Shown here: piece by piece, positions 1 through 8,882 of the stretch
Numbering within the stretch: position 1 is the first letter of the stretch
Layout of the letters: every line of letters starts with the position of its first letter
NCBI GenBank assembly: GCA_049323435.1
Contig: JBMOMX010000020.1
Location: 68,207 to 132,206 of the forward strand
Origin: UBA11222 sp049323435
Lineage (GTDB): Bacteria > Pseudomonadota > Alphaproteobacteria > UBA11222
DNA: 64,000 bases
Direction: 5' to 3'
The notes under the pieces: model-generated
What the model was told of the DNA's origin: nothing
Seen by the model: only the letters and a program-made list of their open reading frames with translations
The model's database searches: none
Translations under genes and position numbers: made by a program

Positions 1-293
1 AGGGAAAACCAGCCAGCAAGCCGGCCATAATCAAAGTCTTTAAGCGGGGTCATCTCCCCGGCAAAATCCCCCGCATTCTGTAAACCAAGCGCCAGGGCGC
101 GGTAGGCAAACTGATCATCGGCAACACGCAGCGCGTCAGCCAGTGCGGCGGAGGGGGCGGCAAGCCTGACCACCCGCCACTCGTTGCGTGGCGTATGGGA
201 CTGCGCCCAGAACAGCATTTGCGTCAGAAGTCCGGCCAGTAAAACAACGAAATATTTGCGCGGCACATTGCGCAGGCTGCCCTGCCCCTGCAT
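1..293 (-). CDS. Hypothetical membrane-anchored protein, partial (N-terminus only)
   Basis: The reverse strand is open from an ATG at 293 to the window edge, giving about 97 residues without a stop. The start is MQGQGSLRNVPRKYF, followed by a hydrophobic stretch (about residues 15-32) that could be a membrane anchor or uncleaved signal. The rest is soluble and Ala/Leu rich with no motif I recognise. The ATG lies two bases after the TAG of the upstream permease gene, so the two are almost certainly co-transcribed and probably translationally coupled. I cannot assign a function. The place in a secretin/permease operon suggests an envelope role, which is inference only. Confidence 0.6.
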   Translation of the reverse strand, partial: MQGQGSLRNVPRKYFVVLLAGLLTQMLFWAQSHTPRNEWRVVRLAAPSAALADALRVADDQFAYRALALGLQNAGDFAGEMTPLKDFDYGRLAGWFS

Positions 294-295
294 GG

Positions 296-1084
296 CTATA
301 AACGCTTCCTGCTGAAATCAATGGCGGCAGCGCCGAGAACAAGCGGGATGAAGGCGAGAGTTTGCAGCAGGGACCAGATCAGGCCCGGCTCCTGCGCATT
401 CCAGCCATAGACCAGCCATTCGCTTCGGCTGAACAGATCAAGCCGCGGAACAATGAAAGAGATGAGAATAAAGCCCTTGCCTAGCGCCTGATCCATCATG
501 CCGCCCGTGCTGGCGTGATCAGCGAGGATGCCGAGCAAACCGCTCATGCGGGCAAGAAAGTAGAATCCGAGGCTCACCAGCGCGGCGGTAACCGCGCTGG
601 CGCGGATCAGTCCAAAGAACAATGTGGTCAAAATCATCAGGCTGGTTTCCAGCGCCATGCTGGCGCCCCAGACGAGCAAACCGCCCAGCGGCGGTCTGGC
701 GCATATCCATAACAGGATGACTCCGATGGCGACGCACACAATGCCCATGATGACCATGCTGGCGCCATATACCAGAACGAAAGCGCCCCGCGAAATCGGC
801 CGTGACAGGATCAGGGCGATTTCACCGCTGTCCATGGCCTGACGGATGTGAAAACAGATAAATATCACCATGCCAAAAATGATCAGTACACGGCTTCCGG
901 CCCCAAAAAAACTGGCGGCCATTTCGCGCTGTTCAATAAGGGCGCTGCCGCTGAGGAAAGCGGTCAGCGCAGCGGCCAGCGCCATCATCACGGGCAGGGC
1001 CAGAAACAGGCGGTCCCGTAAGGCGGTAATCAGCATATAATGCAGTAAGGCGCGCCCGGTTGCGCTGTGTCTGGAAGGCGCCAT
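296..1084 (-). CDS. ABC-2 type transporter permease-like membrane protein
   Basis: About 262 residues with six or so hydrophobic segments. The early run MLITALRDRLFLALPVMMAL and the later 'ILSRPISRGAFVLVYGASM' resemble ABC-2 family permeases, in which an amphipathic loop (here about residues 80-95) precedes the third helix. I chose the ATG at 1084 because it lies one base after the stop of the secretin gene, a typical coupled start. An earlier in-frame ATG at 1216 would overlap the secretin by over 120 bases and add a non-membrane tail. An internal ATG at 1036 is the alternative. No ATP-binding partner is visible, but it could lie to the left of the window. The substrate is unknown. Confidence 0.65.
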   Translation of the reverse strand: MAPSRHSATGRALLHYMLITALRDRLFLALPVMMALAAALTAFLSGSALIEQREMAASFFGAGSRVLIIFGMVIFICFHIRQAMDSGEIALILSRPISRGAFVLVYGASMVIMGIVCVAIGVILLWICARPPLGGLLVWGASMALETSLMILTTLFFGLIRASAVTAALVSLGFYFLARMSGLLGILADHASTGGMMDQALGKGFILISFIVPRLDLFSRSEWLVYGWNAQEPGLIWSLLQTLAFIPLVLGAAAIDFSRKRL

Positions 1085-1085
1085 A

Positions 1086-3005
1086 TCAAAATGGCAATGG
1101 ACGCCGGTCGCGTCCGAAAGTGCGGTACAGATCGGCATCCGCTTCGGTGGCGCCGCTATCCTCGATGATGGTGGCGCGCAGGAAAATAACCAGTTCCGAC
1201 TGCCGGTTAAAATCACTGCGGGATTTGAAAAGATTGCCGATCAGCGGCAGACCTGACACGCCGGGCATGCCAGTATCAACGGACGCGCCATTATCCTGCA
1301 TCAGGCCGCCCATGACCAGCACCCGGCCGGAACGCACCGTCACTAGACTGTCGATTTCCTGCACCGCAATCACCGGCACGGGCGACTGCACCGTGTTGTT
1401 GGATGCAATCGACACGCCGGGGTCATTGACCGTTCCCGTGATGCGGGTGATGGTCGGACGCAAGGACATGGCGATTTCGTCCGTCTCGGCATGAATGGAA
1501 GGCTGTACGGTGATGATTACGCCTTCTGGAACCGTGCGGATATTACTTTCGACGGTGACCCGATCCGTATTTGTCGTTTCATTCGTTGTGCGCTCAAAAT
1601 CCAGTTCAAAGAACACGCGGTTCTCCACCACCTTCAATACCGCGCTCTGATTATGCTGCACGGTCAGGCGCGGACTGGACAGTGTGCGCACCGTGCCAAA
1701 CTGCTGCGCCAGGCTGGCCACCGCATCAATATCATTCTGATCCAGCGCCAGCGTCACGACGCCCGAAGTTGCGGCGTTGAGCCCGTCAAACGGGCCGGAC
1801 TGGGGAACAACCACGGTATTGCCGAAACGCGCCGCGCCGGTTGCGGTTCCCAGCACGCCTGCCCAGTTAATGCCGCCTTCGTAACCGTCAGTCAGTTGCA
1901 CTTCCAGTACCTTTGCCTCGATCAGAACCTGACCGGCAATCACTTTGCGAAGCTTGCGCAGATAAGCATCAATCATCTTGTGCTGACGCGCTGTGCCGTA
2001 GATATTCAACAGCCCGGCAATGCGGTTGAGGCTATAGGGTCTAAGCGCCGGATCTGTGGCGCTTGCGCCGGCCGGTCTAGCGGCTGCGGCCGGCGTTCCG
2101 GCGGGTACATTTCCAGCTGCGGCAGCTGATGGATCCGCTGCCGCAGCAACTGGCAGCGCAGTATTATTTACAGCATCGGCCAGCGCGCCAGGCGCCGCTG
2201 CGCCAGCGGCTGGCGGGGTTGGGGTGACGGGCAGAGGTTCCGGAACGCTTGAGGCAGTGCTGCTAGCGGCAGGGGAAGCGGCGATGATGCCAGAGGAGGC
2301 GGCCGTGCCCGACAGCAGGTTCTCACGCTGGTCGCTGCGGCTCATCAGCATACTGACATTGGCTTCGAGTTCCTGCCAGAAATTATTATTTGACTGACTG
2401 CTGACTTCGCTTGAGGAACTGTTGCCCTGTCCGCCGCTGCCCTCGCCGCCGACCGCTTCGCCGCCGACAACGTCCACCGTGGTTGAAACAGAGCTTCTGG
2501 TGTCGCGGATGACATTCAGATAATCGACGCGGTAATTTTTTAGATAGGGCAGATCGCGTTCGATGCGCAGCACATTGCCATCCAGATCATAGCGCAGATC
2601 CGCCATGTCCGCGATGCGCTCAATGACTTCTTCAAACGGGCGCTGGCGAACGGAAAAAATCAGGCTGCCGGTTATATGCGGATCCAGTTCCAGACCGACA
2701 TTGGCCTGGCGGGCCAGCTCCACCAGAACTTCGCGGATAGGCACTTCTTCATTGACCGAAATCGAAACCGATCGCGCATTGGCGGGCAAAGCCAGATTGG
2801 GCATCGGCAACAAAGCTTCTTCCTGGGGGATGGGCGGCGGCGGTTGCGATGGATCCCCTTGCGGCGCACGGGGCTTCAGCGCCTCACGGTAATCCTCACG
2901 GGTCAGGCCGGCACCTCGGTCCTGCTTGTCAAAATTCGGCTGCGACATACCGCCACAGGCGCATAGCAGCACCAGACCGGACAGGCTCACGCGCCGGGCC
3001 AGCAT
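1086..3005 (-). CDS. mshL: MshL/GspD-type outer-membrane secretin (lipoprotein)
   Basis: Secretins form the outer-membrane ring through which type II secretion substrates or type IV pili pass. From the ATG at 3005 the protein is 639 residues. It has a lipoprotein-like leader ending in LLCAC; an STN-like N-terminal domain (about residues 75-160: 'VSISVNEEVPIREVLVELA'); and a long Ala/Pro/Ser/Gly linker (about 180-330). A secretin N-domain follows, then the C-terminal secretin barrel with 'SGRVLVMGGLMQDN' and 'GLPLIGNLFKSR', both hallmarks of the family. The order of domains fits MSHA-pilus MshL better than classical GspD. An in-frame start at 3098 would put 31 residues ahead of the signal peptide, so 3005 is preferred. 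The gene heads a leftward operon with an ABC-2-like permease and an unknown protein. No pilus ATPase or pilin is in the window. Confidence 0.85.
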   Translation of the reverse strand: MLARRVSLSGLVLLCACGGMSQPNFDKQDRGAGLTREDYREALKPRAPQGDPSQPPPPIPQEEALLPMPNLALPANARSVSISVNEEVPIREVLVELARQANVGLELDPHITGSLIFSVRQRPFEEVIERIADMADLRYDLDGNVLRIERDLPYLKNYRVDYLNVIRDTRSSVSTTVDVVGGEAVGGEGSGGQGNSSSSEVSSQSNNNFWQELEANVSMLMSRSDQRENLLSGTAASSGIIAASPAASSTASSVPEPLPVTPTPPAAGAAAPGALADAVNNTALPVAAAADPSAAAAGNVPAGTPAAAARPAGASATDPALRPYSLNRIAGLLNIYGTARQHKMIDAYLRKLRKVIAGQVLIEAKVLEVQLTDGYEGGINWAGVLGTATGAARFGNTVVVPQSGPFDGLNAATSGVVTLALDQNDIDAVASLAQQFGTVRTLSSPRLTVQHNQSAVLKVVENRVFFELDFERTTNETTNTDRVTVESNIRTVPEGVIITVQPSIHAETDEIAMSLRPTITRITGTVNDPGVSIASNNTVQSPVPVIAVQEIDSLVTVRSGRVLVMGGLMQDNGASVDTGMPGVSGLPLIGNLFKSRSDFNRQSELVIFLRATIIEDSGATEADADLYRTFGRDRRPLPF

Positions 3006-3107
3006 CTTGATGCTGCGTGCGGCATAGGCGGAAAAATCAGCCTGTATCATACGGGCAATACTCTCAAAGCCCCGCATCTGTATTCCGGGGTTAAACAAAT
3101 CATCAAA

Positions 3108-3136
3108 GTTAATTAGTTAATTATATTGGTTAATTA
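3108..3136. repeat. Three copies of GTTAATTA upstream of the secretin gene
   Basis: The 8-bp unit GTTAATTA occurs at 3108-3115, 3116-3123 and 3129-3136, in an AT-rich patch just upstream of the secretin gene and about 60 bases beyond the end of the cinA-like gene. It could be a regulator-binding array or simply an UP-element-like promoter region. The repetition is seen directly; the role is inferred. Confidence 0.5.
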
Positions 3137-3194
3137 TAAGTAAACAGCGTTAACCCCCTAATTCTGCAAAATCAATACAAATTCAGTTGCCGCG

Positions 3195-3710
3195 TTACTT
3201 GCCGGATTGCGCCGCCATTTCGGCCAGCAGATCCAGCGCGGCTTTTGCAAAGGCCCACATATTCTCTTCCCGGTTGGCGCTTCCTGTGGCCAGGATGATC
3301 GCCCGCTCAATGCGCTGGCCCGGATCCTTCGCCGATGGCGGGCCGCTGACCGCCACGACGGCATGGCCAGGCGGATTGCCATAGGGATTGCCGCTGGGAC
3401 CGCTGGCGCCGGTTTCACCCACGCCCCAGCTGCTGCCCATTTTTTCACGAATATTGCGCGCCTCGAACAGGGCAAATTCCTGGGTGGCGGATTGCATCCC
3501 CTTGGGACGCGGCGGCAGAAGCGCCTTGCCGCCTTGCGCAGTATATATTATTCCGCCGCCGATATAAAAAGCCGAGGCGCCGGGAACCGCCACCAGCGCC
3601 GCAGAAATCAGGCCGCCGCATGCGGATTCGGCGACCGCGACGGTTTGCTTGTTGGCGATCAGTATCGTGGCGGCGGCGCTGGATAGCGCGGCCAGAACCG
3701 GCAGTGGCAT
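3195..3710 (-). CDS. CinA C-terminal domain family protein (nicotinamide-nucleotide amidase-like)
   Basis: The 171-residue protein corresponds to the stand-alone C-terminal domain of CinA. This family (PncC) deamidates nicotinamide mononucleotide to nicotinate mononucleotide in the cytoplasmic pyridine-nucleotide cycle. Family signatures are 'VAVAESACGGLISAALVAVP' near residue 25 (canonical AESxTGGL, here AESACGGL), 'YIGGGIIYT', and 'GVGETGASGPSG' near residue 97. Length matches the family (about 160-170). The ATG at 3710 has an AAGGA-like sequence about nine bases upstream. The middle segment (residues 60-85) diverges from the usual Y-N-x-x-K-x-x-LGV pattern, so activity is not certain. It stands alone between the secretin operon and the divergent ffh operon. 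Confidence 0.8.
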   Translation of the reverse strand: MPLPVLAALSSAAATILIANKQTVAVAESACGGLISAALVAVPGASAFYIGGGIIYTAQGGKALLPPRPKGMQSATQEFALFEARNIREKMGSSWGVGETGASGPSGNPYGNPPGHAVVAVSGPPSAKDPGQRIERAIILATGSANREENMWAFAKAALDLLAEMAAQSGK

Positions 3711-3885
3711 AGTGGAATTCCTTTACGAACCAGGTGGCCGAATCATCGGATTTGCTTGACTCTACCCCAGTACGGGCCTAGTTTCCCATCCGGTCCGCCA
3801 CATTGCGGGCCGTAATGAATGTCACACCAGTCAGCGAGGTTTCGCCCACTGGTGCTTTTTGCTTTGTAATATGGGCTGACCATTT

Positions 3886-5337
3886 ATGTTCGAATCGCTT
3901 TCAGATCGCCTGAGCGGCATCTTCGACAAGCTCCGCAAACAAGCGGCGCTGAGCGAGGCCGATGTCGATGAGGCCATGCGCGAAGTGCGCCGGGCGCTGC
4001 TGGAGGCTGATGTGGCGCTGCCGGTGGCGCGCGACTTCATTGCCAAGGTGCGCACCCGCGCCATCGGGGCGGAAGTGGTCAAATCGATCACGCCTGGCCA
4101 GATGGTCATCAAGATCGTGCATGACAATCTGGTCGAAATGCTGGGTCACACCTCGCAGGGCATTGATCTGAACGCCCCATCGCCGGTGCCTATCTTAATG
4201 GTAGGCCTGCAGGGATCGGGCAAAACCACGACGACGGCCAAGCTGGCGCTGCGCCTGCAAACGCGCGATCGCAAAAAAGTGTTGATGGCCTCGCTCGATG
4301 TGGCCCGCCCCGCCGCGCAACAGCAATTGAAGATACTGGGCGAGCAGGCCAAGGTTGCGACCCTGCCGGTGATTGCCGGGCAGATGCCTGTCGATATTGC
4401 CAGGCGCGCCATGGAAGCGGGCCGTCTGGGCGGTTTTGATGTGGTGCTGCTGGACACTGCCGGGCGCACCCATGTGGATGAAGCCCTGATGGCCGAAGTG
4501 GCTGCGGTGCGCACTGCTGTCAATCCGCACGAAACATTGCTGGTTGCCGATAGTCTGACCGGGCAGGATGCGGTGAATGTCGCAAGCAGTTTTAATGCAC
4601 GCACGCCGCTGACCGGGATCATCCTGACCCGTGTTGATGGCGATGGCCGCGGCGGCGCGGCGCTGTCGATGCGCGCGGTCACCGGCTGTCCAATCAAGGC
4701 GATTGGCGTTGGCGAAAAGCTGGATGCGCTGGAAGATTTTCATCCCGAACGTATCGCGGGACGCATTCTGGGTCAGGGCGATGTGGTCAGTCTGGTGGAG
4801 CGCGCCGCCGAAAGCTTCGAGGTGGAAAAGGCTGAAAAGCTCGCCAAAAAAATGCAGAAGGGCGAGTTCGATCTCGATGATCTGGCGGAGCAATTGGCGC
4901 AGATGCGCAAAATGGGCGGTATGCAGGGGCTGTTGGGCATGCTGCCGGGCGTCGGCAAAATGAAGAACCAGATCGCCGCAGCCGGACTTGATGACAAATT
5001 GATCAAGCGCCAGGAAGCCATTGTGCATTCCATGACCCGTGAAGAACGCCGCAAACCCAAAATCCTCAACGGTTCACGCAAACGCCGCATCGCGGAAGGT
5101 TCCGGCACCTCCGTGCCCGAAGTCAACAAGCTGCTGAAAACCCATCGTCAGATGGCCGACATGATGAAACAGGTTGGCAAAAAAGGCATGAAAGGCCTGC
5201 TGGGTGGACTAGGCGGTCTGGCCGGAATGGGCGGCGCCATGCCACAATTGCCAACGGGGCTGGGCGGCTTGGGCGGCGGATTACCTGATGGCGGCAAGCC
5301 GAAATTACCGCCCGGATTTCCGGGCTTTAAACGCTAA
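3886..5337 (+). CDS. ffh: Signal recognition particle protein Ffh
   Basis: Ffh is the GTPase that binds 4.5S RNA and signal sequences of nascent membrane proteins and delivers ribosomes to FtsY. The 483-residue protein has the N domain (residues 1-95), the G domain with P-loop GLQGSGKTTTTAKLA (about 107-121), 'LLDTAGRTHVDEALMAE', and 'TRVDGDGRGG' (the TKLDG motif with R/V changes). The methionine-rich M domain (about 300-450) carries the RNA-binding segment 'SRKRRIAEGSGTSV', and a Gly/Met/Leu-rich tail follows. Length is normal. It opens the cluster ffh-rpsP-rimM-trmD-rplS, a classic order that ties co-translational targeting to ribosome production. Confidence 0.97.
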   Translation: MFESLSDRLSGIFDKLRKQAALSEADVDEAMREVRRALLEADVALPVARDFIAKVRTRAIGAEVVKSITPGQMVIKIVHDNLVEMLGHTSQGIDLNAPSPVPILMVGLQGSGKTTTTAKLALRLQTRDRKKVLMASLDVARPAAQQQLKILGEQAKVATLPVIAGQMPVDIARRAMEAGRLGGFDVVLLDTAGRTHVDEALMAEVAAVRTAVNPHETLLVADSLTGQDAVNVASSFNARTPLTGIILTRVDGDGRGGAALSMRAVTGCPIKAIGVGEKLDALEDFHPERIAGRILGQGDVVSLVERAAESFEVEKAEKLAKKMQKGEFDLDDLAEQLAQMRKMGGMQGLLGMLPGVGKMKNQIAAAGLDDKLIKRQEAIVHSMTREERRKPKILNGSRKRRIAEGSGTSVPEVNKLLKTHRQMADMMKQVGKKGMKGLLGGLGGLAGMGGAMPQLPTGLGGLGGGLPDGGKPKLPPGFPGFKR

Positions 5338-5374
5338 CAGACTTAACTATCCCCTAACAATCCTAGGAATCACA

Positions 5375-5770
5375 ATGTCACTGAAAATTCGTCTGGCCCG
5401 TTTTGGCACCAAGAAGCGCCCCTTTTACCGTATCGTGGTGGCTGACGCGCGCGCACCGCGCGATGGCCGCTTCATTGAAAAGCTGGGTTTTTTCAATCCG
5501 CTGCTGGCCAAGGATCATGCTGAGCGGTTGAAGCTGGAAGGCGAACGTATCAAGCATTGGCTGGGTGTCGGCGCATTGCCGACCGACCGGGTGGCGCGCA
5601 TGCTGGGTGATGCCGGGCTGATCGCAAAACCGGAACGTGGCAATAATCCCGAACAGGGCAAGCCGAAAGCCAAGGCGCTGGAGCGTATCGCCCAGAAAGC
5701 CGAAGCTGCTAGCAAAGCCGCTGCGGCCGCCGCAGCGCCTGCAGAGGAAGCAGCCCCCGCCGAGGCCTAG
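5375..5770 (+). CDS. rpsP: 30S ribosomal protein S16
   Basis: A 131-residue S16. The start MSLKIRLARFGTKKRPFYRI and 'DGRFIEKLGFFNPL' are canonical. The globular part ends near residue 85 ('ARMLGDAGLI'), and an Ala/Lys/Glu-rich tail of about 45 residues follows, as is common in alphaproteobacteria. The ATG at 5375 fits the family start; an upstream in-frame start at 5288 would lie inside ffh. It is 37 bases after ffh and 6 bases before rimM, so it is part of the same operon. Confidence 0.97.
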   Translation: MSLKIRLARFGTKKRPFYRIVVADARAPRDGRFIEKLGFFNPLLAKDHAERLKLEGERIKHWLGVGALPTDRVARMLGDAGLIAKPERGNNPEQGKPKAKALERIAQKAEAASKAAAAAAAPAEEAAPAEA

Positions 5771-5776
5771 AAAGCC

Positions 5777-6358
5777 TTGGCGCGCGCCGAAAGCCGGGTC
5801 TGTGTGGGCGCCATTATGGGGGCGCATGGGGTGCGTGGCGAGGTGCGTGTCAAATCTTTTACCCAACGGCCCCAGGATGTGGGCGCGTTCGGCCCGGTCG
5901 AGACAGAAGATGGCCAGCGGCGCTTTACACTGAAAGTCACCCGCAGTGTGAAAGAAGGGGTGGCTGCATCCTTGTCCGGTATTGCGGACCGCGATGCCGC
6001 GGAGGCGTTGAAAGGCCTGCGGCTCTATGTGGCCCGTTCGGCGCTGCCGGCGCTGCCCGCGGACGAGGATGAATATTATCTGGCGGATCTGATCGGTCTG
6101 GCGGTGCGATGGGCCGACGGGCCGCCGCAAGAGGGTGTAAAAGAGGGCAAAGTCGTCGCCGTGCATAATTTCGGCGCCGGGGATCTGGTTGAGGTGGAAC
6201 TGGCCGGGGGTTCGGCCGCCAAACCGCAAACGCTGTTATTGCCGTTTGAGCGTCAGGTGGTGACGCAGGTGAATGTGGCAGAGGGCTTTATTACCGTGGT
6301 TTTGCCGCAGGAAGTGAGTGAGGAGGCCGGGGAGACTGAGGAGAAACAGAGGCCATGA
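5777..6358 (+). CDS. rimM: Ribosome maturation factor RimM
   Basis: RimM assists 30S head assembly, binding S19 and working next to S16. The 193-residue protein shows the N-terminal beta-barrel motif 'VGAIMGAHGVRGEVRVKSFT' and the PRC-barrel segment 'DEYYLADLIGL', then 'LLLPF' near the end of the second barrel. The apparent start is TTG at 5777, six bases after the rpsP stop; no ATG gives a complete N-terminus. The stop overlaps the trmD start (ATGA at 6355), so the two are translationally coupled. A Glu-rich tail of about 15 residues follows the barrel. Confidence 0.95.
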   Translation: MARAESRVCVGAIMGAHGVRGEVRVKSFTQRPQDVGAFGPVETEDGQRRFTLKVTRSVKEGVAASLSGIADRDAAEALKGLRLYVARSALPALPADEDEYYLADLIGLAVRWADGPPQEGVKEGKVVAVHNFGAGDLVEVELAGGSAAKPQTLLLPFERQVVTQVNVAEGFITVVLPQEVSEEAGETEEKQRP

Positions 6359-7077
6359 CCGCGAATGTGTGGACCGCCACCGTCCTGAGCCTGTTCCCGG
6401 ACATGTTTCCGGGGCCGCTGGGGTTCTCTCTGGCAGGAAAAGCGCTGGAAGCGGGTATTTGGCAGATGGAAGTGGTGGACTTTCGCACATTTGCGCGCGA
6501 TAAACACCGCTCCGTGGATGACAGTCCTGCCGGTGGCGGGGCGGGCATGGTGTTGCGGCCCGATGTGCTGGGGGCGGCGATTGATGATCTTCGGGCGCGC
6601 GAACCGGCCCGGCGGCCGTTGATCTATCTCAGCCCGCGCGGTGCGCCGCTGACCCAGAAACGGGTGCAGGAACTGCGTTCGGGGCCGGGTGTGGCGCTGG
6701 TCTGCGGACGTTTTGAAGGTGTCGATGAGCGGCTGTTGCGCTCACGTGATATTGAAGAAGTCAGTCTGGGCGATTTCGTCCTGTCTGGCGGCGAGCCGGC
6801 GGCTCTGGCGCTGCTGGATGCGGTGGTGCGGTTATTGCCGGGTGTGGCGGGAAATCCCGATACATTCGCAGAAGAAAGTTTTGAGAAGGGGTTGCTGGAA
6901 TATCCCCATTATACAAAGCCCGGCGAATGGGAAGGTATGGCAATACCGCCGGTGCTGTTATCCGGCAATCATGCGCAGATCAAGGCCTGGCGCAAGGCCA
7001 GGTCGGAAGAAATTACGCGGACGCGCCGCCCGGATTTATGGCGGCGTTACATCGCGGGAAACGAGGAGAGTGAGTGA
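6355..7077 (+). CDS. trmD: tRNA (guanine-37-N1)-methyltransferase TrmD
   Basis: TrmD is a SPOUT methyltransferase that makes m1G37 in tRNAs to prevent frameshifting. The 240-residue protein has 'LSLFPDMFPGPLGFSLAGKA', 'DDSPAGGGAGMVLRPD', the knot motif 'ALVCGRFEGVDERLL', 'EVSLGDFVLSGGEPAAL', and 'LEYPHYTKPGEWEG'. Length and motifs are normal. The start overlaps the rimM stop by four bases. The stop overlaps the rplS start (TGATG at 7075-7079). Confidence 0.97.
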   Translation: MTANVWTATVLSLFPDMFPGPLGFSLAGKALEAGIWQMEVVDFRTFARDKHRSVDDSPAGGGAGMVLRPDVLGAAIDDLRAREPARRPLIYLSPRGAPLTQKRVQELRSGPGVALVCGRFEGVDERLLRSRDIEEVSLGDFVLSGGEPAALALLDAVVRLLPGVAGNPDTFAEESFEKGLLEYPHYTKPGEWEGMAIPPVLLSGNHAQIKAWRKARSEEITRTRRPDLWRRYIAGNEESE

Positions 7078-7448
7078 TGAATTTATTACAGGAACTGGAA
7101 GCCGAGCAGATTGCCAAACGTACCGAAGGAAAGACCATTCCCGATTTCGCCCCGGGCGATACGTTGAAGGTCATGGTGCGGGTGGTGGAAGGCACGCGTG
7201 AGCGGTTGCAGCCGTTTGAAGGCGTGTGCATTGCCCGGTCCGGCGGCATGACGCTTAATGCGAATTTCACCGTGCGCAAAATTTCCTATGGCGAAGGCGT
7301 GGAGCGTGTGTTCTCGCTTTATAGCCCGCTGGTCGATCAGGTGGTGGTGCTGCGCCGGGGCCTGGTGCGCCGCGCGAAACTGTATTATCTGCGCGGCCGC
7401 ACCGGCAAATCTGCGCGCATTCTGGAAAAGAAAGTGGTTCGCAGTTAG
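7077..7448 (+). CDS. rplS: 50S ribosomal protein L19
   Basis: L19 sits at the 30S-50S interface. The 123-residue protein has the family core 'IPDFAPGDTLKVMVRVVEGT', 'ERLQPFEGVCIAR' and 'RRAKLYYLRGRTGKSARI'. I chose the ATG at 7077, which overlaps the trmD stop. A GTG at 7074 is in frame and would add one residue. It is the last translation gene of the cluster; leuC follows after 21 bases, so read-through into leucine biosynthesis is likely. Confidence 0.97.
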   Translation: MNLLQELEAEQIAKRTEGKTIPDFAPGDTLKVMVRVVEGTRERLQPFEGVCIARSGGMTLNANFTVRKISYGEGVERVFSLYSPLVDQVVVLRRGLVRRAKLYYLRGRTGKSARILEKKVVRS

Positions 7449-7469
7449 TTCACGCTGGAGGAAAGTGCG

Positions 7470-8876
7470 ATGGCTGGCCCAAGCACGCTATATGATAAAA
7501 TCTGGCAGGCGCATCTGGTTAGTCAGCAGGCGGATGGAACCTGCCTGATCTATATCGACCGGCATCTGGTGCATGAAGTAACCAGCCCGCAGGCCTTTGA
7601 AGGCCTGCGCATGACGGGCCGCAAGGTGCGCCGTCCTGAAGCGACACTGGCCGTTGCCGATCACAATGTGCCGACCACAGACCGCGCCAAAGGCATTGAG
7701 GACGAAGAGTCCCGCATCCAGGTCGAGACGCTGGAGCAGAACTGCGCAGAATTTGGCGTTGAATATCTGCCCATGTCCGATATCCGCCAGGGCATTGTGC
7801 ACATTGTTGGCCCCGAACAGGGCCTGACGCAACCCGGCCAGACCATTGTCTGCGGCGACAGCCATACCGCCACGCATGGCGCATTTGGATCGCTGGCCTT
7901 CGGCATCGGCACGTCCGAGGTTGAACATGTGCTGGCGACCCAGACACTGATTCAGACACCCGCAAAGAATATGCGCGTCACCGTGAATGGCAAACTTTCC
8001 GCCGGCTGCACCGCCAAGGATATTGTGCTGGCTATCATCGGCAAGATCGGTACGGCGGGCGGCAACGGCCATGTCATCGAGTTTGCCGGCGAAGCCATCC
8101 GTGCACTGAGCATGGAAGGCCGCATGACGGTGTGCAATATGACCATTGAGGCGGGCGCACGCGCCGGCCTGATCGCGCCCGATGAAATCACATTTGAATA
8201 TGTGAAGGGCAGGCCGCGCGCGCCCAAGGGCGGTCAGTGGGAACTGGCGGTCAATTACTGGCGCACACTGGTCAGCGATGCGGGCGCGAAGTTTGACCGC
8301 GAAGTTACGCTGAACGCTGCCGATATTGCGCCGCAGGTGACCTGGGGCACCAGCCCGGAAGACGTGCTGCCCATCACCGGCAAGGTGCCCGATCCGGCGT
8401 CCGAACCCGATGCGGCGCGGCGCGCCTCCATGCTGCGCGCGCTCGACTATATGGGGCTGACGGCGGGAACGCCGCTGCAACAGGTGAAAATCGACCGGGT
8501 GTTTATCGGTTCCTGCACCAATGGCCGCATCGAGGATTTGCGCGCGGCCGCCAAAGTCGCCAAGGGCCGCAAGGTCGCATCCCATGTGGGTGCGATGGTG
8601 GTGCCGGGTTCCGGTCTGGTGAAAGAACAGGCCGAGCACGAAGGCCTTGACAAAATATTCATCGAGGCCGGGTTTGAATGGCGCGAGCCGGGCTGTTCCA
8701 TGTGCCTTGCCATGAACGCCGACAAGCTGGAGCCGTTTGAGCGCTGCGCCTCTACCTCCAACCGCAATTTCGAAGGCCGTCAGGGGCGCGGCGGGCGCAC
8801 CCATCTGGTTAGCCCCGCTATGGCGGTCGCCGCCGCCGTGACCGGCCGTCTGACGGATGTGCGGGATTTGGAGTAA
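7470..8876 (+). CDS. leuC: 3-isopropylmalate dehydratase large subunit
   Basis: LeuC with LeuD isomerises 2-isopropylmalate to 3-isopropylmalate in leucine biosynthesis. The 468-residue protein carries the aconitase-type [4Fe-4S] ligands at about Cys348 ('FIGSCTNGRIEDLR'), Cys408 and Cys411 ('PGCSMCLAMNAD'), and the early motif 'DRHLVHEVTSPQAFEGLR'. Length is normal. It lies 21 bases after rplS. It is separated from leuD by a repeat-bracketed DUF559 gene, which breaks the usual tight leuC-leuD spacing. Confidence 0.97.
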   Translation: MAGPSTLYDKIWQAHLVSQQADGTCLIYIDRHLVHEVTSPQAFEGLRMTGRKVRRPEATLAVADHNVPTTDRAKGIEDEESRIQVETLEQNCAEFGVEYLPMSDIRQGIVHIVGPEQGLTQPGQTIVCGDSHTATHGAFGSLAFGIGTSEVEHVLATQTLIQTPAKNMRVTVNGKLSAGCTAKDIVLAIIGKIGTAGGNGHVIEFAGEAIRALSMEGRMTVCNMTIEAGARAGLIAPDEITFEYVKGRPRAPKGGQWELAVNYWRTLVSDAGAKFDREVTLNAADIAPQVTWGTSPEDVLPITGKVPDPASEPDAARRASMLRALDYMGLTAGTPLQQVKIDRVFIGSCTNGRIEDLRAAAKVAKGRKVASHVGAMVVPGSGLVKEQAEHEGLDKIFIEAGFEWREPGCSMCLAMNADKLEPFERCASTSNRNFEGRQGRGGRTHLVSPAMAVAAAVTGRLTDVRDLE

Positions 8877-8882
8877 AAAATC

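Noticed and set aside
2056..2397. Ala/Gly-rich plus-strand frame opposite the secretin linker
   Set aside because: It only mirrors the repetitive Ala/Pro linker of the secretin gene on the other strand.
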